The notes beneath the pieces were generated by a model that was not told where the DNA came from, made no database searches, and saw nothing but the letters and a program-made list of their open reading frames with translations. Made by a program: the position numbers and the translations under genes. DNA of 64,000 nt from Obelidium mucronatum (lineage: Eukaryota > Chytridiomycota > Chytridiomycetes > Chytridiales > Chytriomycetaceae): positions 248,001 to 312,000 of the forward strand of contig JAIVFH010000034.1 in NCBI GenBank assembly GCA_025765595.1. Reading direction: 5' to 3'. This document shows, piece after piece, positions 46,281-56,241 of the stretch. The first letter of the stretch is position 1. Each line of letters begins with the position of its first letter.

Positions 46281-49200
46281 TTACCTTGTAGGATGCATTT
46301 GCAATCCAGCAATATCTGGGTTCATGTTTCTGGGGAAGACTAGTTTTTTTTTTTTGAAGAGGTTAAAAACGAAGCATTACGCTGAATATACTTACAAATG
46401 CGAAGCGCCAATATGCGCAAAGATGCGTAAATGAGGATGAAGACTCCATATGCTATTCCCACGAGCCAGAACAAAGGGTTTAAATTTCCAGAAGTTCCAA
46501 ACACACCTATGAATTATCAACGTCAATTAATAAACAGATACACGAACGCTAAATTCAAATATTTGACCCATACCAGATACTCCCGGAGTGTACACAATAA
46601 ACATGGCAAACAACACTCCAGTCACAACACTTAGAAATGACTTTGGATTACTGAGAACGTAAGATCCAAACGGCAAAGTAGTCTTGCATTTACATGCAAA
46701 TAAGTTGAACATTTGCTGAATCATAATGCTGAATTGTTTGTTTCAGCTTCTATGAAAAGTTGGATGAGTAATACCTGAAATAAAACACTGATTGACCCTG
46801 AGCCAGTGCCTCCAGTTGCATTGAATCAGTCTAACAATAAAATGTGTTGTTGATACGCGCTTTGTGTTTTTCTAGCAGTCTTAATACTGCGGCAACATAC
46901 CACTGAAACATTTCGAGCAGTTACATACGTCGGTGCGCCAGAAACAAAAAACCATCCATCATTCTGCATATAAACTGCGTCATATGGAGTTATTCCGAAA
47001 ACAGTTCCATCGCTATGTTTGCCGGCGTATAAAACCAGAAAGAAGGCGGTTGCTGCACCAACAAATTCAATGAATCCAAATTCCACATACGCCCAAATCA
47101 ATGCATTCAAGTCAACCATAATTTCTCCTTCCGATTTTTCCATTTTGCGCTTCCAATAGCGTGCGCTAAACACGCGTTTGAAGAACAAGCCGACTTTCCC
47201 ACCAAAAGTCATTTCTTCGTCTGGATCAGCGTTTCCTCTCTCTTCCGCATCTTCGGCATTGCGTTTACGCAGTCTTTCTATTGATTCTGGAGTGACAGGC
47301 TTACGAGGTGGAGTCTTCATCAAGAAGTTGGACTCGGATGGTTCCCAGGCATAAGAAAGTGAGGCAAAGAGTTCAAAACCAAGGTCAATTACTAGAATCT
47401 GAATGGAGCTTATCATAGCAGGAAGTGGTACGACGACCCATAGAACAAAGGGAATGGCTTCGGGCATTGTATGTGTCACTGTGTACTGAATACTCTTTTT
47501 CAAGTTCGCGAAGATAAGACGACCTTCCTTGATTCCATTCACAGTGGAAGCAAAGTTGTCGTCGAGGAGAATCATGGAGGCGGCTTCTTTACTAACATCG
47601 GAGCCGGAAAGGTTCATGGCGATACCCAAGTCGGCTTTTTTCAGAGCGGGGGAGTCGTTGACACCGTCTCCGGTGACTCCGACAATGTGACCCAACGATT
47701 GTGCGTGTTTTACAATTTGGAGTTTGTGCTTTGGACTTGTACGTGCGAAAATGATCTTCAAACAAAAATACCCATGTCAACACAACAGAAAGAATGGCAA
47801 GAAATCCGACCTCGTCTTTAGAAAAAATATTATCCCAATCCGCGTCTGTCAATTCATCAATTTTCTCTCCATGAATAACGATTGCATGAATTTCATCTTC
47901 GGAGATCGTGTTAATATCCCGGCCAGTCTTTTTCGCGTGTAGTTCTTTCGTGTCTGAGAGCATGAGGTTGATTTTGCGGCCAATGGCTTCAGCAGTAAGT
48001 GGGTGGTCTCCAGTAACCATCATAATTTTGACTCCGGCTTCGCGACAGTGTCCAATGGCTTCACGGACACCGTGCTTTGGTGGGTCTTCCAAACTAGCCA
48101 ATCCAACAAATGTCAATCCCGTCTATAAGATACGGCGAGAAAGAGAAATCAGCACCATGCTGAAAAAAAAAGAGCCGAATGAAAACGCGTCTTACCGACG
48201 GATACGTCTTTGGTTCTTTTGTGAATACAAAATCAACAGGGTACTGAGCACCTGGCAACTCCAACATGGCAAAAGCAAGAACACGGTGCCCCTTCCCAGC
48301 CATATACTCATACTTGTTTGTAAACTCATCCTGGTGCTCCTTCTCCATGGGAATCGCTTTCCCATCCTTCAAAATGGATGTACAGATACGGAGGATACGC
48401 TCGGGTGCTCCCTTCATAAACAGCGTCAACGAGCCGTTTGCGTGCGCCTTCTTGTGGATGGCCATGTGCCACTTGTTTTCAGAGTTGAAGGGGATTTCAA
48501 AGACTTTGGGGTACATGTCTCCGAGCTTGTCAATGTCCAAGAGCTTTTGGGCTGCGAAGCGGAAGAGTCCGGACTCGGTGGCATCACCAGTGATGGTTCG
48601 TTGGTCGACGGGGACATCTGTGCGGTCAAATCTGGGGAGAATATTCTGTCAAGTAGAATTCATGTTATTCTGTAAAAACAAACACACCTGGCACGCGAAC
48701 ACAATGCAGAAATGTGTAAAATCTCCCGTATACCACATGCATCAAAGTCAAATGGTGCTTCTCCCGGAGGCAAGTTGGAGGAAGTAGCCCCGGCACTAAA
48801 CAGCTTTAATCCACACCAAAAGTTGGTTGCAGTCATTTGGTTACGTGTCAATGTTCCCGTTTTGTCGGTAGCAAGCAACGTGATTGCACCCAAGGTTTCT
48901 ACACCTCGAAGGTCCTTGACCAGTACCTGTTTTCCTGCCATACGCTGGGCTGCGATGGTCAAGAGCATTGTGATTGTTGCGGGAAGACCCTGTGGCACCC
49001 ATGCAACGAGGACACCAATGGCAAAGTTGAGGGAGAAACCAATTTTACCAGTCTTGACTTGAGCAATTATAAAGAAAATGATGGCTGTGATCATCGCGAC
49101 TGTACCAATCGTTGCCACAAAGTTATTGATTCTAAAGACAAAAGCGATGGCAGCGTTAAAAACGCGTTAGATCCGATGGCCAACTTTTTTCTTTTGTGTC

Positions 49201-50274
49201 ATACTTACTCCGTTGTCATTGGACTTGGTGCCTTCTTTTCTCCTTGAGTCAAACCGGCGATTTGTCCAAGGACAGTGTTATCTCCACATCGAATCACAAC
49301 TCCGTAGCATTCTCCATTCACAGCCAAAGTTCCGTTGAAAGCCAAATTAGTGGCTTCTAATGGACTATGCATCGAGTTGGTGGGCATTCTATCTTGGGGC
49401 TCAGCTTCTCCCGTAAGGGAAGAATTGTCAACTTTGAAGTCTGTTGCATGGATAACGTAGATGTCGGCGGGGATTTTATCACCCATTCGCACAAACACAA
49501 CGTCGCCGAGAACTAATTCTGCGGCAGGAAGATTTTTCAGATTTCCTTCTCGAACTGCCTGACTCTTGGATGGAATCATGTTCTGAACAAAAAAATCGAA
49601 AAAATTGAAGAAAAAAATCAAAGGGAATATCAGCGAAGAACGTTCAACAATCGGTTCGGCGCGTTACCATGAATCCAGCAAGGGCCTTTTCACTCGCAAG
49701 CAACTGCCAGAACTCAATGAATGCGTTTAAAAACGCGACTACAATCAAGATGACTCCAATGTAAACCTAAAAGTTGGTGATTTGATATTATGGATGAAGG
49801 CTTTTTAAGTTTTCCAAGTCACCGCTACATACCGCAATGATTCCATTCCCAATTGGATCAATACCTACAGTAGAAATTGACATGCGTTACTATCCTTGTG
49901 CAAAACTTGAAACGAGCAGTACCATAAACAACAAACTGAGTTATTCCACAAAACACCAACATAATATTGAAGATATTCATGAGGCATTCCAAGTAAAGAA
50001 AAAGAGGGGATTTCTTTTTCGGAGGCGCCAGAATGTTTGGACCGTTTTCTGCTAACCGCTTTTTCGCTTCAGGCTCTGAAAGCCCTTTACTGAGTTGAGG
50101 TCTAGCATGATCAAATGAAGTCTTGTGGCGCTCCATAAGCTGAGACAGTGAGAGCATATGCTCATCCTTTAAAAAACGTTATGATTATTTAAGTAAAGGG
50201 CGGAGAGGGAGTTTCTAATCACGTACAATATCCAGCTTCTTGTCCTTTTTGGCGTTCTTACTGTGCTCTGGCAT
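46281..50274 (-). CDS. Na+/K+-type P-type ATPase alpha subunit, copy B
   Basis: Paralogue of copy A in tandem, head to tail, with the same exon layout. It starts [16 protein letters not shown] at 50274 and ends GLQMHPTR at 46281. Motifs: [60 protein letters not shown]. The M4 motif is again PQGLPATIT, and M5/M6 read TMPEAIPF and [13 protein letters not shown]. The C-terminal third differs from copy A (for instance [18 protein letters not shown]), whereas the region from about 47530 to 48650 is nearly identical to copy A at base level, including one intron. It should pump Na+ (and perhaps K+) across the plasma membrane; ion selectivity may be changed by the M4 substitution. The intron after FSKDE starts with GTCGGA, an unusual donor. 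Confidence 0.87.
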
Positions 50275-50521
50275 TTCAATGTTGTTTTTTTTTTGTCAAA
50301 GAATATCTGTCTGTTTTTTTTTTCGTGCACGTAACGCCTCCAAAGATTTGCAAATGTGACAATTTCTCACGTTTGAAATGGATCAAATATTTTATTTCAT
50401 ATACTACTAAAACCGTTATTATACACAATCAAATGCCATGCCCATCGCAAGTTGTATTTCTTTTTTTTTTATGATATATTTAATAAACTTTGGTTCATTT
50501 CATTTATTTATAATAAAAGAA

Positions 50522-51237
50522 ATGGCCACCTTTTCAGATGAAGTGCAAGTGATGCCTGGCGTCTACCTGAGTTCCTTCCGCGCTGCCGCTAATAATCCGA
50601 CGACGGCTCCAACTGAACAAAGAAGCAAGGAGGGTGCCATCACTGTCATGACAGCATCAGGTGTAGAAGTAGACTTGGACGCATTTGATTCAGACAACGT
50701 CGATATTCTCCAACAAGAGGTACAACAAATGCCTTTTCTTTTTTATTTATTAGGTTTTGACTTTTTTTTTCTGTTTGGGCTGGAACGAGGATAGATTGCG
50801 CGGCTGCGGTTAAGTGTTGAAAAGCTCTTGGAATCGAATAGTCTATTGAAGGAGTTCAACATGCAAGAACCGGATCCAGAATACGAATTGGTAAGAAAAA
50901 AAAACCAATCCCTAAAGTTGTTTCCATTTGCATTTTAAAAAGAGACGTTTGGTAGGCCATCAAAGAAAACGTTCAAGTTATTGATAAAAAGCTCAGAACA
51001 ATCAAGACTCTGATGCAAAAATTGGCTTCAATCTCTGTACATTCATCTGCGAGTATTTCAGGAGTTCCTGCTGCTGCTGTGAGTAGCAGTGGTCCTTGCC
51101 ATGCTGAGTTGGCTGGGATACAAAACGAGCAGCCTCCATCGCAACAAATTCAACAGCAACCCGAAAGTATTATTAGTACCACCGTTGCCACCAGTGTCGA
51201 ATCGCGAAATATTGAAGAAGTTGGTGTGTATTTGTAA
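50522..51237 (+). CDS. Small coiled-coil protein
   Basis: Three exons (50522-50719, 50795-50890, 50956-51237) encode 191 residues. Residues about 60-125 form a likely coiled coil: DNVDILQQEIARLRLSVEKL, LLESNSLLKEFNMQ, then DPEYELAIKENVQVIDKKLR and TIKTLMQKLAS. The ends are Ser/Ala/Gln-rich and probably disordered. No signal peptide or membrane segment is seen. I do not recognise the family; the conserved-looking QEPDPEYELAIKEN linker between helices may help a search. It is convergent with the acetyltransferase gene, whose stop is 31 bp downstream. Confidence 0.6.
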
Positions 51238-51268
51238 ACAGAGGAACATAAAAAAAAAAGCATCAGCA

Positions 51269-51860
51269 TCATTGCGCAAACTTTGCCATATCATCACCCG
51301 CCAACCGAAACATTTTCCATTCCGCCAATTCTCTCGCCCCAACAGTATTCCCCGTGTAGAAGTTAATGGCAGGAGTATTCCAATCCAACGCTGTCCATTC
51401 AACTCTTCCAAACCCTTCCTTGACTGCCTTCTGTGCCAAGTACTTTAACAAGACTGTACCCACACCCTTCCCCCTCGCCTCTTGATTCACGAAAAGGTCT
51501 TCCAAGTGGATCCCAGGGCGGCTCAAGAAGGTTGAGTACGTGAAATAGTAAAGGGCGAAACCGACGTCAGTGCCTGTTTCGGAGTCGGTTGCAAACACGA
51601 CTTCGGCGTACTTTGGATCGTTGAAGAGGGTTTTTTCAAGATCCGCTGTGGTTCCAATGTGTTCATGTTCGAGCTTTTCGAAAATGGCAAGAGACCGAAT
51701 GAAGGCGTGAATTTGAGGAACGTCGTCTTTTGTTGGGGTTTTACATTTTGGTTATTCAATTCAGCTTTTGATTGTATTGTAGGGTCGTTGGGCCAGGGCG
51801 ATAGTACCTTTGGTAGCTTGACGAACTGTGATAGCCTTCTTTTTGATCACAAAAAAAAAA
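51269..51860 (-). CDS. GNAT-family N-acetyltransferase (SAT/thialysine type)
   Basis: The main exon is 51726-51269, preceded by an exon ending at 51808; together they read ITVRQATKDDVPQIHAFIRS and continue in frame. The start codon was not resolved and lies upstream of about 51850, so the 5' limit is approximate. The sequence is a clear GNAT domain: LAIFEKLEHEH, EVVFATDSETGTDVGFALYY, FSTFLSRPGIHLEDLF-like strand (here YSTFLSRPGIHLEDLFV), the acetyl-CoA loop NQEARGKGVGTVLL (R/Q-x-x-G-x-G/A pattern), RVEWTALDWNTPAINFY and the end EWKMFRLAGDDMAKFAQ. These blocks fit the spermidine/spermine or thialysine N-acetyltransferase group, which acetylates small amines with acetyl-CoA. The exact amine substrate cannot be told from sequence. 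Confidence 0.8.
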
Positions 51861-52003
51861 CTTGGATGACGAATCAAAACCAGATCAAAACATCAAAACA
51901 GTAAAAATGCAGACTTTTTTTTAATCAGTTCCATTTAAAAAACAAAGAATCCGAAAGTCAGGGAGCAGCAAAAAGAAGTAACTCTTTTGTTTAGCTTTTT
52001 TGT

Positions 52004-53500
52004 TTAAGAGAAGAGACGTTTCTCATAAGAGTGCAAACCGTGGACACCACCTTCCAACTGTGCAGAAGCACTTCTCTTTTGGAATCGTACATCACCAGAA
52101 GTCACCTTGTCCTTCAACTCTTCCAAGCTTCTAACACCAATGTCTTGCAAACCGTGCTGAACACCGGTAGTCAGGTATCCCACAAACTTCTTGACGGTTC
52201 CCTTGTCTACAACAGCTCCAACAACTCCTTGGGCAACCTTGATCTTGTCACCTTCACTAAAGTATCGCTTTCCGGCGGCATCTCCCTTCTCCATGGCATC
52301 AAGAGATCCCATACCACGATACTTTTTGAGTCTCTTTCCTTCATCATAGAAGTATTCACCTGGAGACTCGGAAGTTCCGGCAAGGAGGGATCCCATCATG
52401 ACACCGCTGGCTCCAAGGGCACAGGCCTTGACAATGTGGCCAACGTTGGCGATACCTCCGTCAGCAATGACGGGGACACCAAACTTGCGGGCGTATTGGG
52501 CAACCTTGAAGACGGCGGTTCCTTGTGGGCGACCACAAGCCATGACTGTTTTTTTTTTTTTTTTTTTTTTTTTGGAATTGATGGTTTTAGTGAATGGTAG
52601 AATGAAAAAAAAAAGAATAAAGAAGAAAAAACGGAAAATAGCCGCCTTCGGCGGCATGTTCGGCGACATGTTATCGCCAAAGGCGGACGACGCATACACA
52701 CCTTCTTGGGTAATACAAATGGAACCAGAACCCATTCCGACTCTCAAAGCATCAGCACCAGCTTCAATCAAGTTTCTAGCTTGCTCAGTGGTAACAACGT
52801 TACCAGCAATAACTTCCAAAGAAGGATAAGTCTTCTTGATAAACTTGATCATTTCAATTTGGAAAGTAGAGTTTCCTTGGGAGGAATCCAAAACAACAAT
52901 ATCCAAGCCAGCCTTGACGAGAGCCTCCAAACGAATCTTGTCTTCTTCGTGGGTGCTAATGGCAGCGGCAACCAAAAGCTGACGAGCACTGGTAGAAGCC
53001 CATGGGTAGTCACGGGTCTTGATCAAGTCTGAACGGGCCAAGAGGGCAGTCAGGTTGAAGGCACCATCAACAATGGGCAGCTTTCCCTTCTTGGATTGAC
53101 GGAGAATCTTTTGAGCATCCGAGTAAGAGATTCCCTGCTTGGCAGTGGTGAGTTCGGTGGTCATGACTTCCGACAAGAGCTTGTTTTCGTCGGCGCTGCC
53201 TTGGATAAAGTCAATGTCACGTCTGGTGACGATACCGAGCAGCTTGGAGTGCATCTTTCCGGTTTCGGTGATTGGGATTCCGCAGAAGCCAAACTGCTTC
53301 TTGATTTCGAGCACCTTGCGTACCGTGTCTGTGGGCTTCAGACAAAGGGGGTCTGTGATGAAGCCGTTCTCAAACTTTTTGACCTGGCGCACCATCTCGC
53401 TCTGTTCCTGCACGGAGCAGTTGTGGTGGATGACACCGAGCCCGCCGTTGAGCGCCATGTGGATGGCCATCTGGGTTTCTGCGGGTGCATCGTAAGAAAC

Positions 53501-53573
<73 letters not shown>

Positions 53574-53913
53574 AGCCACCAGTGACAGTGTCCATCGGCG
53601 ACGACAGGAACGGCGTGCGGATCTTTGTGCGCTTAGTGATGTGCGAGTCGAGCGACACGCCGCCGGCGCCAAAGTCGATGAAGCCCGGCAGAATCAGGAA
53701 GTCGTTGTACGTCAGCCCGCCCGACACGCTCTCGTCGAACAGCTCCGCCGCCGCGAGTCCGTCCGTCGTCTTGACGGCCAGCAGCGCGCGCATCCGCGCA
53801 TCGCGCTCCTTCGGCGTCTCCTGGCGGCCGTCGCGCTGAAGCAGCGGCACGAGCGGAAACTCGCCCTCGTACTCGGAGTGCAGGATCTCGCTGTGTGTTC
53901 TCTTTCCTTCCAT
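52004..53913 (-). CDS. Inosine-5'-monophosphate dehydrogenase
   Basis: Three exons (53913-53580, 53478-52702, 52545-52004) encode 550 residues. The enzyme oxidises IMP to XMP with NAD+, the committed step of GTP synthesis in the cytosol. It shows the N-terminal [15 protein letters not shown], the paired CBS (Bateman) region from about 120 to 235, [20 protein letters not shown], the catalytic cysteine loop [24 protein letters not shown], and the flap-side motif [15 protein letters not shown]; it ends SYEKRLFS. The first intron holds a run of 57 A on the plus strand (T in the transcript). The second intron falls immediately after the catalytic loop (ITQE), contains several GC-rich hairpins near its donor, and ends with an A tract next to the acceptor. 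Exon 1 is markedly GC-rich. Confidence 0.95.
53502..53558. repeat. 57-nt A homopolymer in IMPDH intron 1
   Basis: An uninterrupted A run on the plus strand, equal to a T tract in the IMPDH pre-mRNA intron, followed by AAAAG repeats up to the donor. Similar runs exist at 17892-17930 and 44229-44265. Confidence 0.85.
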
Positions 53914-54202
53914 GTCGCGGTTGCAAAAAAGGGGGTGGTGTGCGTTTCCAGCCAAAAAAAAAAGAAAAGGGAAAAAAAGAAAAATGCTGTTGGGCGAGCG
54001 AGTGACTCATGCCTTTGTCAAATTCATCCCTTCGGCTTCGGGTTTCATTCGAAACGATGAGGCCTCAAGACAGTCCACTCATTTTTAAAAAGAAAAGAAA
54101 AAATATACATATACATTTAGACCAATGTTCTGTCCCTTCTAGAATTATTTCATTGTTTGGATTATTGGACGACTTCAGTAACAACGACCAAAAAAAAAAA
54201 AC

Positions 54203-55960
54203 ATGGCCTCAGTAGCCCCTGCCCCAAACAACGCACTGCTGCAAAAGAATCATAGCACGGGGAATATTGAAAAGATTCCCCAGTCTGACCAAGATGCCGA
54301 AACAGCCAAAGATTCTAGTTTGCAAGACTCGAAACGTTTGGGGTTTGCAAAGTCTTTCAACAGGTACTTGAGACTTTGTTTGATTTTTTGATTTTTACAC
54401 TTTCGATCTTCTTGTCTTCTGTTTTTGCCGTCTTGGCGGGGAAGGATTGTCAGTCTGGAAGGGGTCCAAGTGTGGAATACACTCTCTCATCTCAATCAAA
54501 ACTTTTTTTTCCCCAACCAGACTCTCAGCAAGCAACGAAAGCTCGCAGCCCGAAAATATAAATGAGAAGCTCAAGTCCACTTTCGTCGACTTTTGCAGCG
54601 TTGTGGAGAAGGGAGTCAATGATGCTCTTTTGGCTCGCTTCAACTTGATTCATGGAATATCGACCCCGAAAAGAGATCTTTCGCACGGTACGAAATCTAA
54701 CCTCAAGTTCTTAATCAGGCTTCGACCAAAAAAAAAAAAAAAAATACTCATAATTCTATACAGAGAGGTTGGGAGGATCACATTTACAATTGGATCGCGA
54801 CGATAAAAAGCAGCAACAAAATGAAGAAGGCACTCCACTCTCGCAACAAAAAAAATTGGCGCATAGTGGGAGTATGGCCAGTTTACATCACAGTCGAGCG
54901 GCCTCCAGAGGAAGACAAGAATCTCCAGGTAAAAAAAAAAAAAGCAAAGCTGGGTTTTTTTTTTCTCCCATGGTTTTTTTTTTGGTGTCAACTTCCCCTC
55001 AAACGAAACGAAACAAAAAAAAAAGGTGGCTTACGACACAACCGAAGTTTACATCGCGCAGCTAGCGGTCGCGTACGAAGTGCCGGAAAATGCGCTGCCT
55101 GTTACCTTTCCAAAGAAGAAAGCTATAAACTCAGACTCACGATTGAAGCCAGAATCCGATGCCCACCCGCTGTTCCAGATCTCCCACCACTGCCTCCACT
55201 CCCTTTAAACGCAATTCCGACCGGAAATGGCGGTGGTAGCGGCGGTCGCTGGGCGACAACAAACGATGACAATAACAACAACAATAACAACAACAACAAC
55301 AGCCCTCAAAACGGACTCTCTCGCGAACACAGCAAAGCTTCAATTTCAACGCGAGATTCTGGAGAACACCACAACGCCGCTTCAAACGATCCACCACCTC
55401 AGACCAACAACAACAACAACAACACCAACAACGCCAACCGCCCGAGCCCCCAAAACCCACTCCTCAAAAAAGCATCCTCAAAATCACAATCAAATCTCCA
55501 TTCTCAACAAAGTTTGCTCATGGACGAAGGGAAACCTCCAACCACCGCAGAACAGGCCAAAGATATCCGAAACGCAATCACTGCAATCATTAACGATATG
55601 CCGGAACCGATTCCAGGAACGCCGATTATAATCATGTTTAACGCGATTGTGTATCACGAGGCTGCGGGTGGTGGGGGTGGTGTTGGGGGTACAGACGGGG
55701 GGGATCAAGCTGACTATGCCCTTGCCTTTTCTTGGAAGAGCGAGACGAATACACCCTGTGGAGCAATGATTAAGGAATTAAAGCAGCAGAGAATGGAGCA
55801 AGCGTATAAAGATCAAGGCGTTGAGCTGGATAGCGTTAAAGCAGAAGCGGCGGCTGCCGCAGCATTAGCAGAGCAAAGTACGCTTGTTGGGAAATTGAAA
55901 GGAATATTCAAGATTGGATCTCAAAGAAGTTTGAAAAAATCAACAAGTAATTTGGAGTGA
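54203..55960 (+). CDS. Unknown Asn/Pro-rich protein, four exons
   Basis: Exons 54203-54363, 54521-54687, 54764-54928 and 55026-55960 give 475 residues when spliced at the visible sites. Exon 2 has a well-formed helical block (NEKLKSTFVDFCSVVEKGVN, DALLARFNLIHG). Later come ESYKLRLTIEARIRCPPAVP, DLPPLPPLPLN, an Asn run encoded by AAC/AAT repeats (about 55261-55305), a second NNNNNNNTNNAN run, and a folded-looking end (RNAITAIINDMPEPIPGTPI, IIMFNAIVYHEAAGG). At the start of exon 4 two frames are open: the spliced frame (GLRHNRSLHRAASG) and an alternative, more natural-looking frame (VAYDTTEVYIAQLAVAYEVP) that would need a different junction plus a one-base shift near 55111. I do not recognise the family. 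Confidence 0.5.
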
Positions 55961-55982
55961 AGCAAAAATCTTTTTTATTTTT

Positions 55983-56017
<35 letters not shown>

Positions 56018-56241
56018 GGTTTATTTTCCCCCATTCTTTTATATTTATTTATTTCAATTTTGGGGAAACATTTTTGAACCGCTGCGAGATTGTTATTTTT
56101 TTTTTCTTTTTTGCATTGTACAACTCTTTTTTGAAGTAAAATTTTTGTCTTGAAAACAAAACAAAAACAAAATAAGACAAAAACAACAAAACAATAAACA
56201 GAAACAAACAATACAAAACAAAAACAAAAAAATTAAAAGAA

